Of a DNA stretch of 64,000 nt, positions 10,410-18,674 are shown piece by piece. A program made the translations under genes and the position numbers. The DNA comes from Candidatus Microgenomates bacterium (GTDB lineage Bacteria; Patescibacteriota; Microgenomatia; UBA1406; HO2-37-13b): the NCBI GenBank assembly GCA_025449735.1, contig JANWIV010000004.1:30585-94584 (forward strand). Direction: 5' to 3'. The notes under the pieces are model-generated. The model worked only from the letters and a program-made list of their open reading frames with translations, had not been told where the DNA came from and did not search any database. Each line of letters begins with the position of its first letter. Position 1 is the first letter of the stretch.

Positions 10410-11353
10410 AGCCCGCCGGCGACGGTAAGATCTCCTTTTAGAATCGGATGGGGATCGTAGCCTATCAACTCTACTTTATCGGGCGTAAAGTCATCTATCT
10501 CCTTGATTGATTTATCGAGTTTTATCTTAGGAAAAGGCTTAGGCGCTCGCTTCAGCTCCTCTTTGACCTGAGTGATATGGTTTTCATAAATATGAGCATC
10601 TCCAAAGGTATGGACAAATTCACCGGGCTTGACTTTTAGTATTTGAGCCAAAATTATCGTCAGCAAGGCATAGCTCGCAATATTAAAGGGTACCCCTAAG
10701 AAAAGGTCAGCGGAGCGTTGATAAAGTTGAAGATAGAGTTTGCCGTCTTTAATGCTGACCTGATACATATTGTGACAAATTGGGAAACGACTCGCCTCTT
10801 CATATTTAGCCATAGTGTAGAGATATTCTGGGTTCCAAGAATTGACAATGGCGTTTCTGGCATATTTATCTTCGCGCAACTCAGTCACTACCCATTTAAG
10901 CTGATCAATTGTCCGACTTCCTCGAGTCGGCCAACTGCGCCATAATTCGCCATAGATTTTTGGCAGCACTCCCCACTTCATTGCAAATTGTTTGTTTGTT
11001 TTAATCTTTTCTATAAATTCTTCCTTTGTTGATATGTTTTCATTTTTAATTTTTCCTTTTTCATTTTTCATTTTGTATATCTTATATGGATAATCATCCC
11101 AGATATGGACGTTATTGTCGACTAAATACTTGATGTTATTATTACCTGACATGAACCAATAAAGCTCATGCAAGACTCCATTCCAATAGATGCGCTTGGT
11201 GGTCAGCAGTGGGAAGCCGGCAGACAAATCGAACCTAAGCTGCCTGCCGAAGACGCTCAAAGATTTGACTTTAGTACCTCGGTCGATGTTCACTGAGCCA
11301 TTTTTAAGGACATCTTTCAGCAAATCGAGGTATTGATATTCGGGATGTTTCAT
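10397..11353 (-). CDS. thyA: Thymidylate synthase with internal repeat-derived insert
   Basis: TKRIYWNGVLHELYWFMSGNNNIKYL, ASRFPICHNMYQVSIKDGKLYLQLYQRSADLFLGVPFNIASYALL. Confidence 0.95.
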   Translation of the reverse strand: MKHPEYQYLDLLKDVLKNGSVNIDRGTKVKSLSVFGRQLRFDLSAGFPLLTTKRIYWNGVLHELYWFMSGNNNIKYLVDNNVHIWDDYPYKIYKMKNEKGKIKNENISTKEEFIEKIKTNKQFAMKWGVLPKIYGELWRSWPTRGSRTIDQLKWVVTELREDKYARNAIVNSWNPEYLYTMAKYEEASRFPICHNMYQVSIKDGKLYLQLYQRSADLFLGVPFNIASYALLTIILAQILKVKPGEFVHTFGDAHIYENHITQVKEELKRAPKPFPKIKLDKSIKEIDDFTPDKVELIGYDPHPILKGDLTVAGGLYES

Positions 11354-11375
11354 AGCGACATTTTAAAGATATACT

Positions 11376-12182
11376 ATGAGTTTTGCAAGCATTTGTGATA
11401 AAATGGCTCCACATATGGAAAGAACCTATGCCAGCCTAGCAAATATAAGGCCTGATCACCCCGAGGCCGCAGGACCGCTAGTTGAGGATCAGAAATATTG
11501 GTCGCTGTTGACAGAAAGTCAACGCGATGATTTGCTTGATATGGCAGACAGGTTAATTGCCAGAGATCAGATTTTTTTCGAGAGTGGAATATGTGGTATT
11601 TATGCGATAAAACCAGGTGCCGACAAGCACTATCCCCGACTGCAACCTCAAAATGGGAGCCACACTGATGAACTGCGTCATTTAATCCTCTCAAATCCGG
11701 CGTGTGAGTTGAAATCGCTTTTTGAGATTCCAATGGTCATGACACATAGTGACGTTCGAGATTTTTATTCAGGAGCCCCTTGGAAAAAGATGGAAAGAAA
11801 TATAGTTGCTTCTTATGGAGTAACTGAGGCGGATTTATTTATTGCCTATATGACATCTGATGTGATTCGATTTGGGGTCGCTTGTGATGCCAAAATTGAC
11901 GAAAGACTTGATAAAAGGGAACGCCTAAAAAATATAATTGAGCCGACAAGAGCTTATCTTGGATCTACTTCTTCAAAAAAAGCCTATGATAGTGAAAATA
12001 TTGATTCACCAAGAAATCATTCAATTAGAGGAATGCTGGGTAGCCCATATTTTTCCGAAAATCCGGCCAGAAAATTCATCTTTCTAAATTGTGTCCACTT
12101 CAGCTCCAGTCTCAAAGAAGCGTCAAGAGAAGCAAGCGTCGTTGGAGCCGCGATTCTAAACAGACTTACACTTTCTTATTAG
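11376..12182 (+). CDS. Hypothetical protein
   Basis: 268-aa ORF; upstream TATACT; no family recognised. Confidence 0.6.
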   Translation: MSFASICDKMAPHMERTYASLANIRPDHPEAAGPLVEDQKYWSLLTESQRDDLLDMADRLIARDQIFFESGICGIYAIKPGADKHYPRLQPQNGSHTDELRHLILSNPACELKSLFEIPMVMTHSDVRDFYSGAPWKKMERNIVASYGVTEADLFIAYMTSDVIRFGVACDAKIDERLDKRERLKNIIEPTRAYLGSTSSKKAYDSENIDSPRNHSIRGMLGSPYFSENPARKFIFLNCVHFSSSLKEASREASVVGAAILNRLTLSY

Positions 12183-12721
12183 ACTTGAACTTCTCGTTTG
12201 TCAGTGGTCATTCGTCCACCTTGCCATTGACCACGATACTGCTCGCCACCGCCATCAACCCAATGAAATTGGACGAATACAATTCGACACCCCATCTCAA
12301 GCTCAATATCGATATTGCCTTCATTTTTCATGCCAAAAGTCAGCTTGCCGTGATAACCAGGTTGTGCCGTGCCGGTCCTGATAACAAGACCGGATCTAAA
12401 AGTGGTCGTGCGCGGTTTGAAATTGGCACAAATATCAATCGGTAGATTAACTTCTTCAATAGTGGTCATCAGATAATAAATACCGGGGCGGACAATAAAT
12501 GAAGATTTCTTTTTGAGGTTATATTTGGCAATACGTTTGATATTAGGAGTCTCACGCTCGGTCACTCCCAAAAAAGCTTTGCCACCACTTATTTCATGTA
12601 TTTCGCCGAGCCTCAAGTCAAAACCAGCCCCTTCTGGGTTTTTTAGCTCTCGCTCATCAAGCTTTTTGACTAGTTTTTGTTTCTTGACCAGTTCGAGGAG
12701 TTTTTTTGGGCCAATAATCAT
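12179..12721 (-). CDS. dcd: dCTP deaminase / dUTPase family
   Basis: GAGFDLRLGEIHEI, FRSGLVIRTGTAQPGYHGKLTFGMKNEG. Confidence 0.85.
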   Translation of the reverse strand: MIIGPKKLLELVKKQKLVKKLDERELKNPEGAGFDLRLGEIHEISGGKAFLGVTERETPNIKRIAKYNLKKKSSFIVRPGIYYLMTTIEEVNLPIDICANFKPRTTTFRSGLVIRTGTAQPGYHGKLTFGMKNEGNIDIELEMGCRIVFVQFHWVDGGGEQYRGQWQGGRMTTDKREVQV

Positions 12722-12824
12722 AAAATTACAAAACACGAAACATATAACACGAAATATTCAAATTCAAAAGATTTTACTAGTACGATTGCAAAAGGTCAAG
12801 TCAGGATTTATAATATAATGTCAT

Positions 12825-13382
12825 ATGAAAGTTGAGAAGGAAAAAAATGAAGGTCCAAATCCATTTAGCAAGGTGGAAGAGGGGGATCAATCTGATCGGG
12901 GTCACCGTGGTGAGCAATTTACAATCGCCGCCAAAGATAGACAGTCTCGATTTGCAAAAGAGCGCGGTCCAGCAATGTTTACCGTACCAGAAGCAGAAGC
13001 TCGAAAAAATCAGATTGAATCAGCAATTGATTTTGGAATACCCGGGCCAAATAACGAATTGGGACTTGATTTAGCCTCTGCTTATGTAAGTGCGAACATT
13101 GACTATTGTCAAGCAGTGCTTGAGACTAATAAAGACGAAAGGGCTCAACTTAGTGCACGAGATCGAATGTCTGAATTTGTTGAATTTATTACCGATGCCA
13201 AAAAATTAAGACAACACTTGACGTTAATTGCAAATAAATATAGAAAAGACGTATCAAGCTTAAGAAGTCGAGAACTAATTGATGAGGATGTTGAATTTCG
13301 GATTCAGCAAACCGATCGCAAAGCGTCTAATTGGTCGGCTCTTGCTAATCTGGTGCCGGACCAATGGGAGAGTCAAGAGTAA
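12825..13382 (+). CDS. Hypothetical protein
   Basis: 185-aa ORF; TATAAT 5 nt before ATG. Confidence 0.55.
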   Translation: MKVEKEKNEGPNPFSKVEEGDQSDRGHRGEQFTIAAKDRQSRFAKERGPAMFTVPEAEARKNQIESAIDFGIPGPNNELGLDLASAYVSANIDYCQAVLETNKDERAQLSARDRMSEFVEFITDAKKLRQHLTLIANKYRKDVSSLRSRELIDEDVEFRIQQTDRKASNWSALANLVPDQWESQE

Positions 13383-13389
13383 GATTTTT

Positions 13390-13440
13390 GGGCGCATGGC
13401 TCCCCGACGATGTTGGGCATGTCGGGGCAAGCAGTGGTAG
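13390..13440 (+). pseudogene. tRNA-Ile 5' half with hairpin insert in D-arm (copy a), followed by T-run
   Basis: GGGCGCATGGCTC identical to the intact tRNA-Ile 5' end, then CCCCGAC...GTCGGGG hairpin, then AGTGGTAG. Confidence 0.8.
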
Positions 13441-13447
13441 TTTTTTT

Positions 13448-13508
13448 GGGTGCGTGGCTCCCGCCTCCGCCAAGGCTACGGTGGGCAAGCAGTGGTAGAA
13501 CGCGTTCC
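13448..13508 (+). pseudogene. tRNA-Ile-like 5' half with hairpin insert in D-arm (copy b; outer tRNA 5' exon)
   Basis: GGGTGCGTGGCTC + CCGCCTCCGCCAAGGCTACGGTGGGCAAGC + AGTGGTAGAACGCGTTCC. Confidence 0.8.
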
Positions 13509-13526
13509 AAAGTACAAAGTGAGTGT

Positions 13527-13598
13527 GGGCGCATGGCTCAGTGGTAGAGCGCGTTCCTGATAAGAACGAGGTCCCAGGTTCGATCCCTGGTGCGCCCA
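13527..13598 (+). tRNA. tRNA-Ile(GAT)
   Basis: Full cloverleaf by hand: GGGCGCA/TGCGCCC acceptor, CGTTC CTGATAA GAACG anticodon arm, CCAGG TTCGATC CCTGG T-arm; CCA not encoded. Confidence 0.97.
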
Positions 13599-13619
13599 CA
13601 CTTTGTACACAGTCAAGTT

Positions 13620-13675
13620 AGAACGAGGTACGAGGCTGAAAGACCCCATAGGGGATTCGATTCTTGGCACAACCA
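13620..13675 (+). pseudogene. tRNA-Ile-like 3' half with 20-nt insert between T-stem and T-loop (outer tRNA 3' exon)
   Basis: AGAACGAGGTACGAGG + CTGAAAGACCCCATAGGGGA + TTCGATTCTTGGCACAACCA. Confidence 0.75.
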
Positions 13676-13682
13676 CATAGTT

Positions 13683-14063
13683 ATGGTAGAAATAATAAAA
13701 CCAATTGATATTATCGAAGCGATTAACCGGGAAAAATTTGCGAATGACCGCTTCTTCGCTGGTAAATTTGTTCGTGTCGGAAATCATATTGCGATGGATG
13801 GAAACTTGACGCATGAGTTGATAGCAAAAAAGGATTTAAGTATTTCAGCAGAATACGTTGCCGAGGCGCTAAAAGATGGGTCGGCTGATGTCGGGTTATT
13901 TCGCTATCTAGTTAACGACGATGAAAGTGTCGAGCTTTCGCTACGAGGTTACTCAATTGGTTTTAAATATAAAGCTCATGGTGACGATCCTGCCCGTATT
14001 GATTCTATAAACTTACTTCAGGAAATATTCCCCGAAGCAGATGTATCTCACTACGAAATTTAA
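13683..14063 (+). CDS. Hypothetical protein
   Basis: ORF from ATG at 13683, MVEIIKPIDIIEAINREKFAND. Confidence 0.55.
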   Translation: MVEIIKPIDIIEAINREKFANDRFFAGKFVRVGNHIAMDGNLTHELIAKKDLSISAEYVAEALKDGSADVGLFRYLVNDDESVELSLRGYSIGFKYKAHGDDPARIDSINLLQEIFPEADVSHYEI

Positions 14064-14078
14064 AGATGCTGGAGTGCT

Positions 14079-14999
14079 TTACAAATAATCTTTTTTCACA
14101 AAAATCCAAAGCATGAGGAGACAGAGGCCGAGTGTGATCCCATTCATTGCCCAAAAGACCCAAGGCTCATGTTGAAATGGCAAGGCAATGTTCATACTAT
14201 AAATACCGAAAGTGACACTAGGAACAGTCAAAAGCACCGTTAAGGTGGTAAAAAGCTTAATGACTCGGTTCAAATTGTTTGTCATAATGGTGGTATAAGC
14301 GTCGCGGACATTGACAATAGTGCGCAAGTTATCATCGGCAATTTCAATTAACTGTTTATTAAGCAGCACGACGTCTTCAGCAAGCTCACTTTCTGGTTGA
14401 GATAATTGAAGACTTCTAATTTTCAAAAAATCCTCAAGCACAGTGTTATTGCGAAGTAGCGCGGGCCTAAAATCGCCGACGATGCCTTCAAAAGCGACAA
14501 AGCGAATGATATCGCGATTATGTATTCTCTCTAATTTGATTTCAATAGCCTGAATTTGCTTGCTGATTCGATTTAAGAAATAGTTGTAGGCACGACTGGT
14601 ATATAGCAAGATATAGAGCAATAATCGAATTTTGTCATCGGTGGTATAGTCTGGTTCAATATTGCGAAAACGGTCCAAGAATTTTGCTGTCATTGGGCTC
14701 ATCGTCACCAAGAACTTATCTGCCATGACAATTAGAATGGGCGCCGTGACAATGCTTTCGGTGTCTCCTAGAGGATAGCGGGTAAAAATGTAAAGAGTGC
14801 CATTTTCACGCTCCAACCTTGGCACCTCATACATGTCAAGACCGTCGCGAAGGTGACCTGGGTCGAGCTTATAAGTGGTTTTTAAAAGCTCCAGCTCGCT
14901 TTCTGTTGGATCAACTACATGAATCCAGCAATTATTTTTGAACCCCTTAAGCTCAATTGTCTTATTATTTTTCTTACTACGACTGAAATATTTAATCAT
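14079..14999 (-). CDS. corA: CorA-family divalent cation transporter (YSMN instead of YGMN)
   Basis: Two C-terminal TM segments; VPSVTFGIYSMNIALPFQHEPWVFW. Confidence 0.88.
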   Translation of the reverse strand: MIKYFSRSKKNNKTIELKGFKNNCWIHVVDPTESELELLKTTYKLDPGHLRDGLDMYEVPRLERENGTLYIFTRYPLGDTESIVTAPILIVMADKFLVTMSPMTAKFLDRFRNIEPDYTTDDKIRLLLYILLYTSRAYNYFLNRISKQIQAIEIKLERIHNRDIIRFVAFEGIVGDFRPALLRNNTVLEDFLKIRSLQLSQPESELAEDVVLLNKQLIEIADDNLRTIVNVRDAYTTIMTNNLNRVIKLFTTLTVLLTVPSVTFGIYSMNIALPFQHEPWVFWAMNGITLGLCLLMLWIFVKKDYL

Positions 15000-15075
15000 A
15001 AGGGTATTATACCCTGAAATTGCCACAAAAACGACCTAAATATAATCATTTGAATATCATTCGTTCGGATTGTGG

Positions 15076-15834
15076 TTAGATTCGACTGGCAATGAGATTT
15101 AAATAATGGTCATATTCCTCAGAAGAAATAGGCAGATTAGTGACAATACCCCCGGATTGTATAAACGTCAGTTTTTTGCCAGCAGGCGGTATCTCCGGTT
15201 CATCCTTAAGCTTCATAACAACAAAAGCGACCGGGGTATATATTTTTCGATCCATTTCATATAAAGGTAATATTTTTTTTTGTAAATTAGGCAAAGCGAA
15301 GGTAGCGTTAATTCTTTTATTGGTTTGTGTACCGTAGCTAATTTTGGATTCAATAATAATTGGAGTCTTGTGATGATTCAGTAGCGCATCGTATTCAGTA
15401 AAATTTTTGCCTCCTCGAAGATAAGACGCGACCACTGACATTCTACCTGGCACCCGACGAAAGACGAATTCCTCGGTAGCATAAAAACCATTAACAGCTT
15501 CACTAATAAATTGACTCGTCAAGTCATCATTTTCAATAATGCCATCGATGACATCAGTCATTATTAATTCTCTAATTAGGCCTCTTAAAATATTTAAATG
15601 ATTATCAGTAAATTCTTTACCATTGCGACGAAAGTATTCAAAGCAACGTTCTTGGATATAGTCCCAATCAGCGACAGCCATGTTAAAGCCACTAACGAGT
15701 TCATTTATTTCTTGGCTTGCTACAAGGGCATCCTCAAGTCTTATATTTTCAAATGGGACGACTTCAGACTGAGGTGAATAACGGTCTGGCTGTTTGATTT
15801 TTTGTGTTTTGACTTTTCTACGATAATATTCCAT
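15076..15834 (-). CDS. Hypothetical protein with possible PD-(D/E)XK nuclease-like core
   Basis: YDALLNHHKTPIIIESKISYG resembles D-x(n)-ExK; downstream of the tRNA-Ala cluster and a 135-aa partner. Confidence 0.5.
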   Translation of the reverse strand: MEYYRRKVKTQKIKQPDRYSPQSEVVPFENIRLEDALVASQEINELVSGFNMAVADWDYIQERCFEYFRRNGKEFTDNHLNILRGLIRELIMTDVIDGIIENDDLTSQFISEAVNGFYATEEFVFRRVPGRMSVVASYLRGGKNFTEYDALLNHHKTPIIIESKISYGTQTNKRINATFALPNLQKKILPLYEMDRKIYTPVAFVVMKLKDEPEIPPAGKKLTFIQSGGIVTNLPISSEEYDHYLNLIASRI

Positions 15835-15853
15835 TTTTTATTTACATAATAAG

Positions 15854-16261
15854 TTAACTTTTCAAATAATCATCTCTTTCCTTCCTCTTGAGATCCTCTT
15901 CTTCGGCAATAGTATCGATTAAAGTTTCAATCTCCTGTTGTTTCTCAGGTGGCAATTCAAACGGCATTACCTCAGCGATGTATTTTTTTACTGTGGCTAG
16001 CTTTTCATCTCTTTCAGCTGAAAAGTTTTTAGTCACGGCAATTTGCCACAGTTCATCCATTCTTCGTCTAAAATTATCATCAGTAGGTATGGTCCGATTA
16101 GGAAGATTTGCGAGTGAGAGGCATAATTCATTGGTTTTTCTTCGCAATTCTAGGTTAATTTTATCAAATTCAACATCGTAAGCCGCCAAACCATCGAACA
16201 ATATAATAGCTGCTTGGTGACCTCGTTTCAATTGTTCAGTTCGATTAATTTCTTCATCCAT
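15854..16261 (-). CDS. Hypothetical helical protein
   Basis: 135-aa ORF rich in charged helices, 20 bp upstream of 15076-15834. Confidence 0.55.
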   Translation of the reverse strand: MDEEINRTEQLKRGHQAAIILFDGLAAYDVEFDKINLELRRKTNELCLSLANLPNRTIPTDDNFRRRMDELWQIAVTKNFSAERDEKLATVKKYIAEVMPFELPPEKQQEIETLIDTIAEEEDLKRKERDDYLKS

Positions 16262-16274
16262 ATTTCAAAATAGG

Positions 16275-16349
16275 TGGACTAGAGGGAGAATCGTCGACCT
16301 TCGCTCTTAGCTTCGGCCGATAAAAACTCCCGTCTCGTCAACCTGCATG
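16275..16349 (-). pseudogene. Degenerate tRNA 3' half with ~34-nt insert in T-loop
   Basis: Minus strand GCAGGTTGACGAGACGGGAG...TTCTCCCTCTAGTCCA resembles the adjacent Ala 3' half. Confidence 0.55.
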
Positions 16350-16359
16350 TCGTACTTAG

Positions 16360-16395
16360 TGGACTCGAGGGGAGTCGAACCCCTGACCCCTGCAA
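16360..16395 (-). tRNA. Outer split tRNA-Ala(CGC), 3' exon (36 nt)
   Basis: T TGCAG GGGTC AGGGG TTCGACT CCCCT CGAGTCC A; pairs with the 5' exon at 16504-16539. Confidence 0.75.
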
Positions 16396-16410
16396 CCTGC
16401 CCGCCGCTTG

Positions 16411-16481
16411 TGGACCTAGCCAGAATCGAACTGGCGACTGTGCAATGCGAATGCACCGGTATACCACTTACCTATAGGCCC
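16411..16481 (-). tRNA. tRNA-Ala(CGC), inner intact copy
   Basis: GGGCCTA TA GGTA AGTGGTA TACC G GTGCA TTCGCAT TGCAC AGTC GCCAG TTCGATT CTGGC TAGGTCC A; carries G3:U70. Confidence 0.9.
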
Positions 16482-16503
16482 AGAGATAGCTTTGGCAGGC
16501 GGG

Positions 16504-16539
16504 TGCGAATGCAGTGCTCTACCACTGAGCTACGTGCCC
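16504..16539 (-). tRNA. Outer split tRNA-Ala(CGC), 5' exon (36 nt)
   Basis: GGGCACG TA GCTC AGTGGTA GAGC A CTGCA TTCGCA; interrupted after position 37. Confidence 0.75.
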
Positions 16540-16562
16540 TTGCCTATACTAAAGCAGGCGGG

Positions 16563-16635
16563 TATGTGAAGTCGTTTGCCCGAACAAATTTTGTTTTGCA
16601 AAATTTGCGCGGGTGAACCACTAGACCATAGGCCC
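16563..16635 (-). pseudogene. 5' half of a Glu-like tRNA with hairpin in D-loop
   Basis: GGGCCTATGGTCTAGTGGTT + CACCCGCGCAAATTTTGCAAAACAAAATTTGTTCGGGCA + AACGACTTCACATA, then CCCGCCTGC. Confidence 0.6.
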
Positions 16636-16704
16636 ATACGCTAATTATAACACGGGTCCAAACGCTACAAACTAAGATCACAAGTAGTTCAAAGTATTTA
16701 AATA

Positions 16705-17457
16705 TTATGAGGTTTTTTTAAATAACGTCATGTTGGTGGGCATTTTGGCATTTTGATAACAAAATTGCGCCATGTCACTGCTTGTTTCATCCCATTGGGT
16801 GACGAGGTCAAATCCAAATTTATTAAATAGGTCTAATTGATCATTTGTTGATAGAAAATTGTGTCGACCGAATTCATAGTCCTTCTTGCTATCAAATAAA
16901 TTAACAATGACTTCTTCATTTATTGCATTGTTAATAATCCGAAAGCCATAAGGTTCGGAGTCGTGAAAGTATATAGCGTATACATCACCTTGTCGATCGA
17001 CTCTTGAATAGTCTGGGTGATGAGAAATGCGATCAAAATCAAACAACGTCGCCAATAGGTAACCGCCTGGTTTTATCGCGGAATTGCAGCTAAAAATCAA
17101 TTCCTCAAAATTTTTTGGGTCAACTCCTGAATTTAGAGAAAATCCTGTTGAAAACATCGTCATAAGATCAACGCTGTTAGCAAAAGGAAGATCAAAAAAA
17201 TCAGCCTCGATGAAGCTTGATTGGGTCGAACTTCCCTGATGGATAGCCGATTCCAACATCGCAGGATCGATGTCAAGTCCGAATGTATTGGTGTAGCCTA
17301 AACTTCTAAAATAAGCCACCTGTTTGCCTTCACCAGCACCACAATCTAGAATGAAGCTATGTAGCGGTAAATTAGTTCTTCTCAATAACAAATTTATTTG
17401 CTGCTTAGTCGCTTCTTCGTATTGTTTGAGCCATTGATCATTTTCTGATTCAGTCAT
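16705..17457 (-). CDS. Class I SAM-dependent methyltransferase
   Basis: FILDCGAGEGKQVAYFRSLGYTNTFGLDIDPAMLESA. Confidence 0.85.
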   Translation of the reverse strand: MTESENDQWLKQYEEATKQQINLLLRRTNLPLHSFILDCGAGEGKQVAYFRSLGYTNTFGLDIDPAMLESAIHQGSSTQSSFIEADFFDLPFANSVDLMTMFSTGFSLNSGVDPKNFEELIFSCNSAIKPGGYLLATLFDFDRISHHPDYSRVDRQGDVYAIYFHDSEPYGFRIINNAINEEVIVNLFDSKKDYEFGRHNFLSTNDQLDLFNKFGFDLVTQWDETSSDMAQFCYQNAKMPTNMTLFKKTS

Positions 17458-17540
17458 TAATTAGAATTATACTACAGTAGCAATCAATACTGTACTTCGA
17501 TGAAACTAATTATTCTTATAGATACCGCAGGTGTCATACT

Positions 17541-17563
17541 CAAACCACCCCGGGGGTGGTTTG
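17541..17563. repeat. 11-bp perfect inverted repeat CAAACCACCCC-G-GGGGTGGTTTG
   Basis: Direct reading. Confidence 0.8.
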
Positions 17564-17641
17564 GCTTTGAACCTACGGTTTTTTATATTTGTTTTTATAT
17601 TTGATAATTGCTTAATTGTTTTATATGATTATTGCTTCGAT

Positions 17642-18466
17642 ATGAAAAAACTAATTGTCATTGCTGATTATTGTTCCGACACCTTGGTGACGCAGGAGTT
17701 GCGAAGCGCTATTGAGGGCTATTTAAAAGACCCTAGTGGTGTCAATTTGTCATTTGTTGCCTCGTTTCCATCAACTATTCATACCGCCTATCTATTGAAT
17801 CAGGTGATAACGACTGAGGAGAGATATGGTCGACCTCACGAGACAGTCATTTTTGTCAACACCGATCCTCGGCTCGAAAGGCATGAAAAAGCCGATCATG
17901 CTGAAGGATCTCGTGGCTTGATAATTAAATTGAAAAGTGGGCTTATTGTCACCGGTCCTAATGCGGGATATTGTTTCTCGTTAATTATCGACAAAATTGA
18001 GCGGATTTACACCTATTCTGGACTGGAGAAAGGCAGCCAATTTCGTTCGCGAGATAATTATCCACCTTTGCTTGCTAATTTGATGGATTATTTGGAGGAG
18101 GACCTTGATTTACAAGAAGCTTCAGAAAGTCTTATTCCAAACTATAGTAAGCATCATGTTGGGCACATTGATAACTATGGCAACTTAAAAACCACCATTG
18201 CTCAATCTCAACTCAAGGGTAAATTTGAATATGGTGATAATATTGAGATAACCATTTCTGGGGCGAGGCAGAATGCAAAATATGTCGACAATCTATTCGG
18301 TGGCTCTGTTGGTGAGCTCGTAATATATCCTGGTTCCTCAGGAAACCCTGAGGATCGTTTTCTTGAGATTTCTGCCTGGAGTCACTTTGGTAATGATGAG
18401 CTGGAGTCAAAGACTGGTCGCGATTTTTTCCCAAATATAGCGCCTGGTCAAGAAATTACTATTTGA
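17642..18466 (+). CDS. SAM hydroxide adenosyltransferase (DUF62)-like protein
   Basis: KLIVIADYCSDTLVTQEL, RGLIIKLKSGLIVTGPNAGYCFSLI, HVGHIDNYGNLKTTI. Confidence 0.65.
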   Translation: MKKLIVIADYCSDTLVTQELRSAIEGYLKDPSGVNLSFVASFPSTIHTAYLLNQVITTEERYGRPHETVIFVNTDPRLERHEKADHAEGSRGLIIKLKSGLIVTGPNAGYCFSLIIDKIERIYTYSGLEKGSQFRSRDNYPPLLANLMDYLEEDLDLQEASESLIPNYSKHHVGHIDNYGNLKTTIAQSQLKGKFEYGDNIEITISGARQNAKYVDNLFGGSVGELVIYPGSSGNPEDRFLEISAWSHFGNDELESKTGRDFFPNIAPGQEITI

Positions 18467-18674
18467 GGTTGAAATCTTTCAAACACTTCCCAGATTCAAA
18501 TGCGCGGCGATAACGATCGTAAATGCTTTGGTTGATAGCTTTGAAAGTATCTAACTTTGCATGCAAATCACTTGCTGCAATAGTTTGTATTGAATTTTCG
18601 AATAAACAATAATCATTATCTTCACGGCTTCTTCGAAGTTGACAGCTTTCAATTTTGCACTCTGGATTAGACAT
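18459..18674 (-). CDS. Small hypothetical protein
   Basis: 71-aa ORF MSNPECKIESCQLRRSREDNDYCLF. Confidence 0.4.
   Translation of the reverse strand: MSNPECKIESCQLRRSREDNDYCLFENSIQTIAASDLHAKLDTFKAINQSIYDRYRRAFESGKCLKDFNLK

Noticed and set aside
13345-13814. Minus-strand ORFs (e.g. MGAPGIEPGTSFLSGTRSTTEPCAHT, MRQVSIHRNM...)
   Set aside because: Antisense translations of the tRNA-Ile locus; GIEPGT-type peptides are typical of reverse-translated tRNA T-arms.
16279-16616. ORFs 16279-16467 (-) and 16347-16616 (+)
   Set aside because: Translations of the tRNA-Ala cluster and its antisense; no coding support.
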